A DNA stretch of 64,000 bases from positions 744,001-808,000 of the forward strand of contig JASJOG010000120.1 in the NCBI GenBank assembly GCA_030142905.1, written 5' to 3'. Shown here one piece after another: positions 36,777 through 48,448 of this stretch. The position numbers were made by a program, and so were the translations under genes. The stretch comes from Heliopora coerulea (taxonomy: Eukaryota; Cnidaria; Anthozoa; Scleralcyonacea; Helioporidae). A model generated the notes under the pieces. The model saw only the letters and a list, made by a program, of their open reading frames with translations, was not told where the DNA came from and ran no database searches. The stretch's first letter is position 1. Each line of letters starts with the position of its first letter.

Positions 36777-36811
36777 TAGTTAGGATTGCAGATATGGAAA
36801 TTGAGTTCACT

Positions 36812-37362
36812 GATGGAGGCCAATTTTGGACGTCAGATTTAGTTCTCCTACGCGACTTTTTAATTTTTCGAAAAATTTTCCTTATTGAAAATACACACAA
36901 AATATGTCTTCAAAAGGTAGATATGAGTTTAAGAATTTCAAATATATTTCGACAAAGTCAAACCAAGTTACAGGTTATATATTTACACGAAAATAAATTA
37001 CCATACTCACCAGAAACCTGATAAAACTATCCGGAGAAATTACTTGGGGAAAGTACTTAGTGCAAGCGGCGTCCTCTTTTTACCGTCTGTTTACCATCTT
37101 TAGACAATTTAAGACAGTTCTTAGGCCACACGGCAATAATGAATCCTTTCAAACACTCAAATATGTAAAACTGGTCCAGTAATATTTCGTCTGAGCATTT
37201 TTTCCACGGTTGTGAATGTTTTCGAAGTCGAACCAAACAAAAGCTGCAAATTAAAGTCGTGCAAAGGACTGGAACTGACGTACAAGACCGCGAAGAAGAC
37301 TGAAACAGACGTCCAAAACTGGCCTCCATGGGCGGCCATCTTGGCTTCACTTTTTGCCAGAG
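36812..37362. mobile_element. Fold-back element, second copy
   Basis: GGAGGCCAATTTTGGACGTC near 36,815 is mirrored by CAGACGTCCAAAACTGGCCT near 37,308 and GGCGGCCATCTTGGCTTCAC near 37,332. It is the same family as the preceding element and only ~40 bp away. Confidence 0.6.
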
Positions 37363-38063
37363 CAAACGACTAGGAGTTAGCATTCCAGACATGGAAATTG
37401 AGTTTACTGGTGGTTCCATACTTGTGCCGACCTGGAGGGTGGGCTTGCATAAGCATTGACAAGACTTTTGATCAGCGATTAATAAAATGCCGTACTTTCC
37501 CGAAAATGCCTCGAAGTTCAAACGAATGTATTGAATAGCATAGGGACATGGAAAAACTTAAGGTTTGGCGAAATTGAATTTTGTTTATAGATATACTGCT
37601 ACAAACAAAATTTAGACTTATTAATTCAACAAAAGATTGGTCCGGTGGCCGCTGGGCCTGCCGACACGCATCCGTGGGCCAGGAAGGATATCAAAAAAAT
37701 TCAGAGGAATCAAGGAAACAGACACTCATTCCAGTCTTGTCTCTTGACTTTGTCCTGAGGTGGCATCATACACTATTCTTAGCTTGGTGGCACTCTTACC
37801 TTCTCTAATTACCTCCTGTTCAGTTCCAAAATAACTTATTTTTAAAACCTTTATTCAACATAAATTTAACGCAACAGCTCCACTATTTCTATCATGGTTC
37901 AAAGTCCCTTTCTAAAAAGTCCATCCAAGATACCCGAACTTGAATTCTTTCGGAGGCTACCTCCCCACGAAGCCTTCGAAATTCACACTTATTTTTCTCC
38001 TACGTCGGATTGTAGCTATCAATATGGGTTGTAATAAACTTCACCAAGGTTAGCATTACTCTT
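37363..38063. other. Non-coding between element fragments
   Basis: It may include unrecognised parts of the BEL/Pao element; on the minus strand near 38,030-38,055 a GEVYYNPY-like reading continues that domain. Nothing else is supportable. Confidence 0.35.
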
Positions 38064-38330
38064 TTAATCCTTCCTTACTTTTTGGACTACTCCTAAATTC
38101 AATTTCTCCTCAACTACCCTGTCACATTTTTGAAGGACTTCAGGTGATGACTTTAACTTTTTCACTAACCAACAAAGCCTGCCAGGAGCTGTTGCATAAT
38201 TGTTTGAGATAATTCCAGACCTGCCAAGTCTCACGGTTTTGCCATGAGTCACAAGAATTCTTGCCTTCTCTCACGGTCTCACGACAACAACTCTGCATTA
38301 TAAACGTTCTCAAAATTCCACTCATCTTTC
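38064..38330 (-). pseudogene. BEL/Pao-type retrotransposon fragment (upstream RT region)
   Basis: Minus strand: LCWLVKKLKSSPEVLQKCDRVVEEKLNLGVVQKV, read in short pieces, resembles the linker before the reverse transcriptase of BEL/Pao elements. Its place and strand fit the fragment at 34,075-34,740. A stop ends the frame at 38,064. Confidence 0.5.
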
Positions 38331-39412
38331 ATCCAAAATGTTGTTGCTTGTTACCCAGGTTTCGTCGTCATATTTAAGTACTAACAACATCTCGATGCCA
38401 GTTTCGTAATTACTTTAGTTATTGTGCAGAGAGATATTTCACAAACATTTATAACCAGAAAACCCATAAAGGCTTTCCGATGACTTTAACTTTTCAAAAG
38501 CTTCCATAGACCCCAGTACTTTAGCTCCCCTGTTCAAGGACTTTAGCCCTTACTGCCGTTTGTAATTAAATTGTTAATGGTCAAGTATTTGCAGGGATCA
38601 CGGAGCTGATTTGAAGGGGAGCAATTGCCTTCACCCTTTTTGGGGGGATGTTACTTTTCCTCCCATTTTAACAAGTGATTATCTCACTGGTTAAGGAACG
38701 TCTTCATTGTACGGAGAGGAATTTGACCAATTTTCCACCTCTGATTTTCCCCCTGGATTTTCGCCCCTTCACTTTGAAAAATGCTACGAAGTCTGTGAGT
38801 TGTAAAGTTGATTGAAGACAATTCTTTCAAATACTTTTTCCCCGTACTCTTTGTATGACTGATATTGAACAATAGTTACTAAGATCAGAATTTCTGACGC
38901 TCTCATAAACGTTCATCAGAATGATAGTGCCTCATACGTTGATGTGACATAACTTGTATTCTCGAGCAATTTGTCTTAACTAAATACCCTTCAAATGTAA
39001 CTCCTGAATGCAAATTCAAATAGCTTTTTCTGCGTTTTATGGATAGAAGAAGACGAGCAGATTGATCAAAATTTCTGCTTTAAAAGAATGAAAATGATGT
39101 TGTCATGACTTTCTTGCTGGTTCCTGATAGAGAGCAATTGTGGCGGAATTAATAAAACGTTCGTGCAAAGCTAAAGGGTTGTGAAATTAAAAATTATTTG
39201 AGTGAAGTTTTTCCCAAAATTGTCAGTAGTTAAGTCATTCAATGGGTAAAGCTGGTTGTCTCAGTGTTCGGAGAGAATATGCCAGATTACATGGTAAGCA
39301 CTGTCAGAAAGTTTGATTGTATTTGCGCCATTTAAATTGTCAAATTTTTTATTATTTATTGCTGAAATGACGGTCATAATTGTCAACTAGACCAAAATGC
39401 TCCAAACTCAGT
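38331..39412. other. No recognised gene
   Basis: It could include more of the decayed retrotransposon on the minus strand. A 62-codon minus frame at 38,684-38,872 has no identifiable domain. Confidence 0.35.
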
Positions 39413-39863
39413 TACCGTAATAATTTGATTAAGTCCCGGGGGGGCTTATTCAAAGCTCGACGTTCAAGAGGGGGGGTTTATTCAAGATGGGACGCTTATT
39501 CAAAAGTCAACTTTCCTGAGGGGGGCTTATACGACACGCAAAATATGTTTAAAAAAGATTTGTCACACAAAAAAACTTATTAAACTTTTAAGTTAAATGT
39601 CCGTTAGTCTATAACTTCATCAATATCAATATCTTCAGTTCCTTCCAGATCTTCCTGGTCGATCTGAGGCTCTACAATATCCTCCATTTCTGTGTCTTCC
39701 TCACAAATAATTTCGAACGGGTTGACGTTATCCTCATTCCATTCGTAGTTCTGAAGGCGCTGTAGTAGATCTTGACAAGGTCCATGCTTTATGCAAGCAA
39801 TGATATTGGGAGGGCTTATTCGAGAGGGGGGGGGGGGGGGTGTTTAATCAAATTATTACAGTA
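39413..39863. mobile_element. Pogo-like deletion derivative
   Basis: The ends TACCGTAATAATTTGATTAA and the complement of the right end (TACTGTAATAATTTGATTAA) are nearly identical inverted repeats starting with TA. Inside are repeated GGGGGGCTTATTCAA phrases and a poly-G run near 39,825-39,840. Confidence 0.75.
39604..39812 (-). pseudogene. Acidic C-terminal transposase fragment
   Basis: Minus strand: IIACIKHGPCQDLLQRLQNY, then WNEDNVNPFEIICEEDTEME, an acidic tail DLEGTEDIDIDEVID and stop. The position inside pogo-like ends and the acidic tail fit the C-terminus of a pogo/Tigger-type transposase. No catalytic residue is left. Confidence 0.45.
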
Positions 39864-41489
39864 ATCACGTTGTTTTTTTCTAATATACCACAGTTACCAA
39901 AATCTCTTAATCCTCCTTAGAAAGTTTGTTCTAAGACTGGACGTAATTATTTTTTTCCTAAACCGATTCAACAAGGCTTGGTAAATTCATTGTTTTGTGA
40001 AATACAATTTGATACGAACTAATCCTGACCCAAATCCTAATTCTACCTCTAACATATAATCATCAAACAGTTTAAGAGACAAAAAACAAAATAGAAAAAT
40101 CGAATAGAAAAATCAAAATCAACTCCTCAATTGGATTCGTTCACAAGGTTTCCGCGCGATGGAGGAAAACAAGATCTGCAATAATATTCGATAAACATTT
40201 TGATGATTAATTAAAAACAATATCATGTTTGATCTTCGTTGAACAGGTTATGGACATAAATTTAGCAGACTGGACAGCTTATCCGACGGAGAGGTGGAAG
40301 GAAGAGAGTAGTGTTATGGGAGGTTATCAATAAGCAAGGAGCCGGTTGTTCAAAGGACGATTAGCACTAATCCCGAAATACAAGTCAATTATTTTGGTGA
40401 AAAAATCTAGTTCAGGTTTTACAATTTAAAATCTGTTTGTTTTCACCCGAGGTTCGTTAAATAAAATTCCAACTTTTCTTAGTGGAATCCCAAGAAATTT
40501 TTTCACAAAATTTTCACGAAGCCTGGATTCAGCTAATCGCCTTTTTGAACAAGCAGGCCAAGGTTAACAACAATGGAGCGCGCAGTGCATTGGATTCGAG
40601 AGGTCGAGTATAAAGTGACAGGGAGTCGTAGAGGCTAGACATTACTTCCTGACACAGTTGGAAAAGGAGAGTTTCTTGTCAGAACAGCAAACTAGCTGCA
40701 ATGGAGAGAAATTTGCACACGGTACCCGGGCAGGATGCCGCACACTTGCCAGAGGGAGTGAAGAGACCCGCTTCGATAGGTCTACTGCGTAATTCGGATT
40801 GACGGGGTTAGGCATAACTGTGGAGGGCACTCCCCTGAAGGGAAAAATACTTGGAGTTTAAAATTATTGAATGGTCGTCTTCACCTCCTGTAATTGTAAC
40901 TGTTGCCAGTTATTAAACATAAATAATTGATGAGGCGCAGGTGTGCCATATCAACTGTTCTGCTCAGTTAAGTCAGTCTAATTACGTCAACAATTTGTTA
41001 CAGATTATTACTGACTTGTTAATACTCGAACACTTTTGCAGTATCTATGTTACATCCATTGTAAAGCAGTAACCGTATGAATCACTATACATTGCAATTC
41101 GCTTGGTTATTTGACTGAATGTATTGCTGAAAAGATAAAACTGAGCAAGTCACTCGTGACCAACATGTCACATGTTCCATTCTCAGGAACTTAGATATCT
41201 CCTTTGAGCATTAACCCATTACATACATAGACTACCATGTTTAACTTATTCTGACTATCATCAGACAAATTTATTCGTGACCGAGAGGGCTTTGGTTGGT
41301 TGTCGGGGGTGCAACGGGTTAAAGATAAACTGAAGTTTAAGAAGAATCCAATTAAAATATTTTATTTAGTTTCATTAAATTTCTTTTCGTCCCATCTTCT
41401 TTAGTTTATTGACTTTTATTCCATATTTATTGCAATTTCATTTCAATTTCATTTCAATCTCATTTCAATTTTCTTTCAATTTTATTTTA
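39864..41489. other. Non-coding, with a GC-richer island
   Basis: 40,560-40,860 is richer in G+C than its surroundings and open on the minus strand (40,642-40,830), but I recognise no gene. 40,020-40,060 has degenerate CCTAA-like units. 41,425-41,490 is a degenerate (TTTCAATTTCA)n repeat leading into the tandem duplication. Confidence 0.4.
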
Positions 41490-43845
41490 TTTATTTATAT
41501 TTTTGCTTTATGTTACTAATTACTTTTTCTGTACTTTACTGTATTTTATTTAATTTAGTTTTGTTTAATATAATTTTTTACCATAATTCATTGGCTGGCC
41601 ACACGCAAACCCTGGCGCCAACTACTACGCTGCCTAAACATAAAGATCCAAACTTAGACAACTGGGAACAACAAATATTCTCAATATTTTCAATATTATA
41701 GTATACTATATATCTTCTATTTCAACTAAAAGTACTTTTCATGAATTTATATATTTACGTTTCATAGTAAAACCAACTACTGAAACAAACATCGAGGGAA
41801 GAAAGAGCCTGCAAGGGAAAAAGTAAGTGCACCAATGTTTACTTTAAAATTGCTGTAATGATTTATTTCTCTATAATAAGGGGGTAGAGCTTAACTTGTT
41901 TCTGGGGAAAAATGTTATGGAACTCAATAAGATAAGTTCAATGAGTAATTTACATATGGTGGAAGGGGTTGGTGGAGGCAGACATGGACTTACAGGAACA
42001 TTGTTTATTGCATCAAACTTTGTCAGTAATTAGGTAAGGTACTTAATGCTATTTGCCTTCTAGTTAAAGGTAGCGTGAAGGATTCTCCAAATGTATCCCG
42101 TTTATGATTTTATGTTTCACTTTAACAAGAATTATTATGCACGATGCGATTGTTATCCTGGAGTATGTAATAAACTCATGACATTCTATGCAGCAAAATA
42201 TATGCTTATAATTCGCTGCAGTTTGTCCACGACAGTTTGTCCTTTGACAAAGAGAGCTATTTCTAAGCATATAGTTCTAACTTCTAAACAAATGAACGGA
42301 TAGAAATGCCACAACGGAGAGAAATTTTCAAGCATCAACTTACAACAAGCTCCACTCAGTTAATTTGGTGAAGTATACTAAATAAACAGTGGTACCAACA
42401 AAAGAACGTAAATAAACCTAAAATGAAAACAAGAATTAGACGAAAGGGTTAAATTACACTGAAGACGTACCACTTATCAACAATATTTAAAAAAATTCTG
42501 CAGCGGCAACATATTCTGCAAAAAATCATTTCTTTTAAAATCACCTTAGGTTATGGAACAAAGAGAGTACGGGATAAAAACGAAGTACAAAAAGGCCGTA
42601 CAAAAACCACTCTGTCCGTCGGAAAACAACCATTTCTTTCGATACACATATTCAATTGCAAACCGTTGCATTTTATCGATTTGAGTTTCACGTAAGTGAC
42701 CAAGTCGGCAAGGACTGCAAGTCTGCAACACTTCAACCGTCGACAATCCAGAGGTTAACCGGAGATCTGTTTTTTTTTTAATTAGATCTTTTGTCTACTT
42801 CCTTGCACGAAGAAGTCAGAGTCAGTTAACGTTATCAGTAATGTTACGGACCAGTTGTTGGTTATTAATTTTCGCCATCTTAAAATTTATCGGGAACAAC
42901 AAAGACAATACCACAATTCTCTAAAACCGTTTCGCGACAACACCATCCAAAATGTTAGTAAATTTCCTCATGTTGAAACTCCCTATTTGGAATTCTTTTA
43001 TTTTTCAAGTCACCCACTTCTTGTGCTTTTAGAAGCGTCATACGAACCTTATCATAATATAAACTGTTTCCAACGAGGTGTCTGCAATGGCATGAAAGAG
43101 TCACTCTGTTGTTCTTGCATTAAATTATTGCACCTGTCCTTCGTGAAGACTGTTATAATTTGTTAGTTGGTTAAACAGATTTAGCAAATTTATTTTGTAG
43201 TTTTGAGTTCTCCTAACGACCAGAAAAACCAACAGCTAGAATTTAGCTTGCAATAAGCTACTCATGAGAAAAAAATTCCATGGACAAAGAAGCCAGTTAG
43301 TTGAATAATTTATCAGCATTCGAGTTTGTTTCTTTTGTGGTAAACAACTCCAAATATTGGGAGCGAATTTATGAATTCATCACGTCTAGGCAAGATTCAT
43401 TTCAATTGTTTTTAGTTTCTATTAATTTTGTCTTTATTTCATGAAGGCTTAATCTCTTGAAAGTTTAATTTCCAGTTTAAAATCGTCTTCGTATTTGGTG
43501 ATTCGTAAAGTAAAGCACTACTGTTGTTCATAAGACTGGGATAGTTCTTCCAGGTAAAATCCACTTGTAGTTCGGTCAATGCGAGGTTTCACTACCAAAA
43601 ATATCATGAAAAACGACAGTTTTCACCAAAAACACAAAGTATTTCCCGTTTGATTCTGCCTTTGTCACGTTGAGTCGAGGACCTCGATTTGCAAGAAAAG
43701 ATTTGGATACTTGGCGACTGAGATTCTATGCTGTAGGGACTAAAGTCCCCGACCGGGTGCTCAAAGGAGGGGGAGGTGTTGCGGGGGAGCAGAGACGTGG
43801 CATCCATTTTTCTAAAATGTGAATGTGTACGTTTTTAATAGGAAA

Positions 43846-44221
43846 ATGTCTGTTTGGGATGCAGCATGGATAGGAGATTTGGATGGAGTTAAAGCTGCAG
43901 TGGCGAATGGTGCAGACATTGAAGAGCGGGAAGGATTCTCGGAGGGAACTGCTTTACATAATGCTTGTTTCTATGGATATTTCTCAATAACTGATTATCT
44001 AATCCAACGTGGTGCAGAAGTTAACTCAAGAGACTTGTATGGTTACTTGCCTATTCATTATGCCTGCGAGAATGGTCATCTAGATATTGTAAACTTACTC
44101 ACCAGCAAAGGCAGTGACTTCACATCAACAAATGACGATGGTGATACTCCATTTGATATTGCATCAAGATATGGACATACCGGGGTGATTGAATATCTCA
44201 CCCAGTGTGGTGCAGAAGCAG
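43846..44221 (+). CDS. Ankyrin-repeat first exon, copy A (4 repeats)
   Basis: ATG at 43,846 follows an acceptor-like TTTTTAATAG. The exon encodes 125 codons plus one base and ends at AG/GTAATT in phase 1. Four ankyrin repeats are visible: DLDGVKAAVANGADIEERE; TALHNACFYGYFSITDYLI; LPIHYACENGHLDIVNLL; TPFDIASRYGHTGVIEYL. Ankyrin repeats are 33-residue helix pairs that bind protein partners. No GTPase exon follows before copy B. Its phase-1 donor could splice in frame to the Roc-COR exon at 58,246 (14 kb away), making a short-ankyrin isoform; it cannot splice in frame into the copy B ankyrin exon, whose acceptor is phase 2. The alternative is an orphan exon. Confidence 0.8.
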
Positions 44222-44330
44222 GTAATTAGTGTGAATTAAAATTTATTTTGATGGATCAAAGATTTTTTATATTTCATACTTTTCAATTTTGACCTTTAAT
44301 TGTTTATCAAGTATTTTGAATTCTAAAACC

Positions 44331-44693
44331 TCGATAACATGAAGACGAGCTGGCTCGGCTAGCGGGCTAGCTCTGTTGCCGAGAAAGATTATGTTTTGAT
44401 ATTACATGAAGTAAGCTTGCCTGCTTGACGAGCTGGATTGTTGTTTGAATTTACTATGTGCGCATCCTCCCTGGCATTAAATTAGCCCGGTGACCAGGAT
44501 GATTATTATGGCATGAGGTGAGCTGGCTCGATTACCAAGCTGGCCCGGTTGGCTTGAGCCGAGCCGATCCGGTAAACGGGCTGGCTCATTGCCGTGTAAT
44601 CACATTATTTTCTTTAGAGTTTATCATTCTTTGGCGGACTAGCCCGTTTAGTGAGCTGGCCCGTTTACCGGGACAGCTCGTCTCACGTAATCA
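44331..44693. mobile_element. Inverted-repeat insertion in copy A, absent from copy B
   Basis: Ends TCGATAACATGAAGACGAGC and complement of CAGCTCGTCTCACGTAATCA are imperfect inverted repeats. The interior is rich in GAGCTGGCTCG / GGGCTAGCTC phrases. Copy B at about 54,050 lacks the whole block and so shows the empty site. Confidence 0.6.
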
Positions 44694-45654
44694 AGTTCTA
44701 ATATGGTGTTACTATTCCTAGTAATATAAAATAAGTAAATTAAAGTGCTGCTGCAAGATAAGCAGTCTGTGCTTTTCATCAGACCCGGAGACACGAAACA
44801 GGAGGCCAGGGGAAAAGTGGTCATCCACCCCCACGCTTCCCCCCCCGTGCGAAAAAAAAATTTTATTCCGGAATAAGGCCTTTCAGGTATTTTTTGAGGA
44901 GTACTTAAAAATAAGGCACTTACAATTTGAGGCCCCTCAGAGCACGAAACGCTGGGGCAATCTGCCCCCCTGCCCCACCTCTCTGCGGGCCTGCTTTTCA
45001 CGAAATCCTAGTCCAAATCCGTGTCCGAATCCAGTCAAATAAACTCCCAGTCCAAGTCGGGGTACAAGTCCGACTTATTAACGTATACACTTCATGCTCC
45101 TGTAAAGAAACAGCCACGTAGTACACCATATGTTGTATAGATATAGACTGTAATGAGGCCATTTGACGACATATCTCTGACATTTTAATTTTACTATCAT
45201 AATTCACAACAAAATTATTGATCTCACGTCAAAAATACGAGTGATAAGAGCGTTTCTGCTACGAGCCTTGTACGATGAGAACATTGTCACATGATAAGAC
45301 CTCTGTGAGAATAAAATCTTTCTAACGGAAAACTTGATGATGGTACTGAAAGTGGTTCATTGCCAGCATGCACAGTCGTTGGTGTTTTTTCTGACTGTAA
45401 GGCGTAAAACTGAATGCTGCCCCACGCAAGACGCCAAATATTCTAGACAGTCCCCCGATTCAAGATTCATGGGAAAAACGATAACGCAAAGAAATTTTGT
45501 TGGACTCGTACAGATTGTTCTCACTCTTATTTTCACAATAATCATCAATTGCACGTGCTTATAATTTTGATGGTTAACGTCAATTTAAAGTTTATTCTAG
45601 AAATATTTATTTTCGCTTGAACTGCGCGTCTTACTAAAATAATGATAACCGTCA

Positions 45655-45785
45655 AATTAAGTTTAGGATTAACCTTGACCCTAACCCCAACCCTGACTCT
45701 AATTCTAACCCTAACCCTAACTCCAATGCTAAACTTAACCCTAATCCCAATCAAATTAAGTTTAAATTTAAGTTCAGGGTTAGGC
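45655..45785. repeat. Degenerate telomere-like tract
   Basis: Many CCCTAA-like hexamers (CCCTAACCCCAACCCTGACT and others) end with an opposed GGGTTAGG at 45,777. Open frames on both strands here simply reflect the hexamer repeat. Confidence 0.7.
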
Positions 45786-47007
45786 AGTGGTGTAATGAGG
45801 ATAGAGGGGCGATCGGTGCAGAAGCCCCGAGCGGCTCTTTTTCAAGGGGCAGCATTCTCGACCATCAATGTCCTGAAAACGTTGACCTAGATATTAAGTG
45901 ATTCTCGTGTTGTTGATAAACAAACGTAGAACCAACTGATGACTACTTATTTGAAGATCGACAGCCGTTGAAGTGTAAAATTTGCATAAGTTTACGCATG
46001 AGTACTGGTTAGTAATTTGAATTAATATACATGGTGGAGAAAGAATATTCGATTTGCGAAAGAATATTCTTTGTGCATGCCCACGGGCGGACTGACAACA
46101 TTTTGGCCTTCGGACTGGAGGAAAACCTGTGCCACTAAGAAAGAATTAATACAAAGTGCCTAAATCTCGTGTATAGCTCGACTATAATCAATTCCTTTAG
46201 ATGTTAAAATAAACACGAGTGCATGACACACTAAATTAACCAATAATCAAACGTATTTATTTGAACAACTTTCTTCCGCTCTTTATGACTTTTTGTGGTC
46301 TTTAGTGGTCTGCACTAAAAGTAAAGAGCTAAGTTCCTTCAACGTTAGAGCAAACTTGTCGATGATGCGTTCTATGTCGTTCTTAAGCTGCAGTGCAATA
46401 TTCCTTCCCACAGCAATCAACATAAGTGCCTCAAGATTGTCCTGCGTTAAGGAGGATCTTAGTCTCGTTTTCAGTATTCTGAGTTTTGAAAACGATCATT
46501 CGCGCGAGCATTGTTTAATGCTTAGTGTAATCAAATACTTGTAAACTACAGCGTAAGTACAGGTTTTCGTAGGCTGTTGAGAATAACCTGTACTGGAACA
46601 GCAATCTGAAGGCACATGAAAGATAGTTTAGGCAAACGACCTTCTTTGCCAATTCGTTTGACTTTGAGGGTGGATGCTTATTCACTTCGCCATCTAAGTT
46701 TTCATCTTCAGCTTTATCTGAATCGTGTTTGGGATCCAGTGGCAGTAGGCCTTGTTTGAGTGCAACGTAATGTGATGCAAGGGATACGAGATCCTTTCGT
46801 AATGATACCGTGTCAATTTCTGACAAGACTTCAGGTAACATGGAGATTGCGCAGCCAGGTTGAGAAATTATTAATTTTGAGGCACGTTCTCTGACTAAAT
46901 TCATTAAATATATAAGCTTTCGACTACTTAACTGCAGTCTTCGATAGGCAAGAGTGACCTATATTAATGGCATGTAGATATTTATAGTTGCGTGCTGAAT
47001 TGTGAAA

Positions 47008-48448
47008 CTATGTAGCAGGAAGCAATAAGCGAATACAATGCTTGTTTACAAGAACAGTGTATTGTCTGGGAAGTGGCTTGGAGTTGTCAGAACTTACTAT
47101 TAGAACCGTATGCCAAGATCCTAATGTTTTTCGTGTCCGGTAGTTACCTTTATCAATTACTTTACCATTAGTGAAGTCGATATTGTGATTATTTTCCCAT
47201 GCATGGTTAGCTATGTTAGAACCTTTTTTATAGTTTTTGACATTCCGAATATGTTCCTTTTTTCGTGTTTCAAATGATCTTCCTGTTTCACCAACGTATG
47301 ACCACGACCGGTCCAAACAAGATATATTGTAGAGGACATTGGTTCGTCGTTTGGGTGGAACTTAGTATTTGGGAGAAGGAAAAGTTTGTTGTAGCGTTTG
47401 TAGTGGTTTAGTAGTGACTCTAATGTTATGTTTTTGTAGTATACGTCTGAGAGCGTCAGTTATCCCACTCACGTACGGTAAAGTAACGTAGCAGGTTCGT
47501 TTCTCATTTTCACTCACACATTTGAAAAATTGTCCTACAAGTTGTTCAGGTGATAGTACGGGTTTGTTAGTTGTCAAGTCTTTCAAAGTTTGTTTCACAA
47601 CTCTCTCTGGGTATCCGTTGTTTTGTAAGGCTGTCGTTACATGGTTGAGTTTGTTCTGTTTGCTATCATGTGTGCTTGGTAGTGTTTGTGCTCTGTGTAT
47701 AAGAGTTCTGGCTGTGCTAATTTTGTGGTTAATGTCATGGCGTGACTTGAAGTCTAGGTATCTGTCTGTATGTGTGGATTTCCTGTATACGTCAACGTTG
47801 AGGTGGTTACCTTGTCGTGTTATAAGGGTATCTCGAAAAGCGATTTTATTGTCCTGTTCCAGTTCAATAGTAAAAATAATGAAAGGGTCAATGTTGTGTA
47901 AAGAATCATGAAAAGAGAGAATAGCCGTCTTTTTAATAATACAAAAACTGATGTGTTTGTGGTAGCTTGGTAATTATGTTCTTAATGCGCACGCTGCCAA
48001 GCTGTTCTCTCAGAAAAACTTTCTGAGTCCCTGACGGGAATCGAACCCGTAAGCTTCTGATCGCCGGTGAGACGCTCTAACCATTGAGCTACAAAGACTC
48101 GGATGGTGAGCGAAGGTTAAATTTGTGTACTGCTTCGTATAGATGGTAGACATATGTACTGCCAGCTTGCTAGTCTCGATATGTTGTCTATTTTTATGTT
48201 AATCCAGTACACAAATTCAACCTTCGCTCACCATCTGAGTCTTTGTAGCTCAATGGTTAGAGCGTCTCACCGATAATCAGGCTACGGGTTCGATTTCCGT
48301 CAGGGACTCAGAAAGTTTTTCTGAGAGAACAGCTTGACAGCGTGCGTATTAAGAATACAAAAACTGTCGTCAACAAAACGTTTCCATGTTTTTGGTTTTG
48401 TAGGAGTCGCTTGAATGGCCATATTTTCAATCGCTTCCATACAAAAAA
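47008..48448 (-). pseudogene. Penelope-like reverse transcriptase plus GIY-YIG endonuclease
   Basis: Minus strand, 5' truncated: MEAIENMAIQATP, then WKRFVDDSFCI with the catalytic VDD at 48,366-48,374. After an inserted repeat (47,951-48,353) the frame resumes KKTAILSFHDSLHNIDPFI, then NVDVYRKSTHTDRYLDFKS, CYVTLPYVSGITDALRRIL and FPSPKY before a TAA at 47,362. The GIY-YIG domain follows: SYVGETGRSFETRKKEH and ANHAWENNHNIDF, ending at 47,008. The domain order RT then GIY-YIG defines the Penelope-like class. The gene is broken by truncation, one nonsense codon and the insertion. Confidence 0.88.
47951..48353. mobile_element. Head-to-head tRNA-like element (family T2) inside the Penelope RT
   Basis: Bounded by the 13-bp duplication AATACAAAAACTG at 47,938-47,950 and 48,354-48,366, which is part of the RT codons for SFCI. 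Minus tRNA-like core 48,027-48,098 has a fully paired acceptor stem (GTCTTTG with CAGGGAC), box A TAGCTCAATGGTTAG and a perfect T-arm (ACGGGTTCGATTCCCGT). Plus core 48,239-48,307 is slightly shorter. A leader shared with family T1 (CGCTCACCATCTGAGTCT) precedes each. The cores diverge from a central ~140-bp spacer. Confidence 0.85.

Noticed and set aside
40560..40860. GC-richer island as a structural RNA gene
   Set aside because: No match to rRNA, tRNA or snRNA features that I can recognise, and no Pol III boxes.
45545..45890. Open frames of Thr-Leu and Arg-Val repeats on both strands
   Set aside because: Products of the degenerate CCCTAA hexamer tract, not genes.
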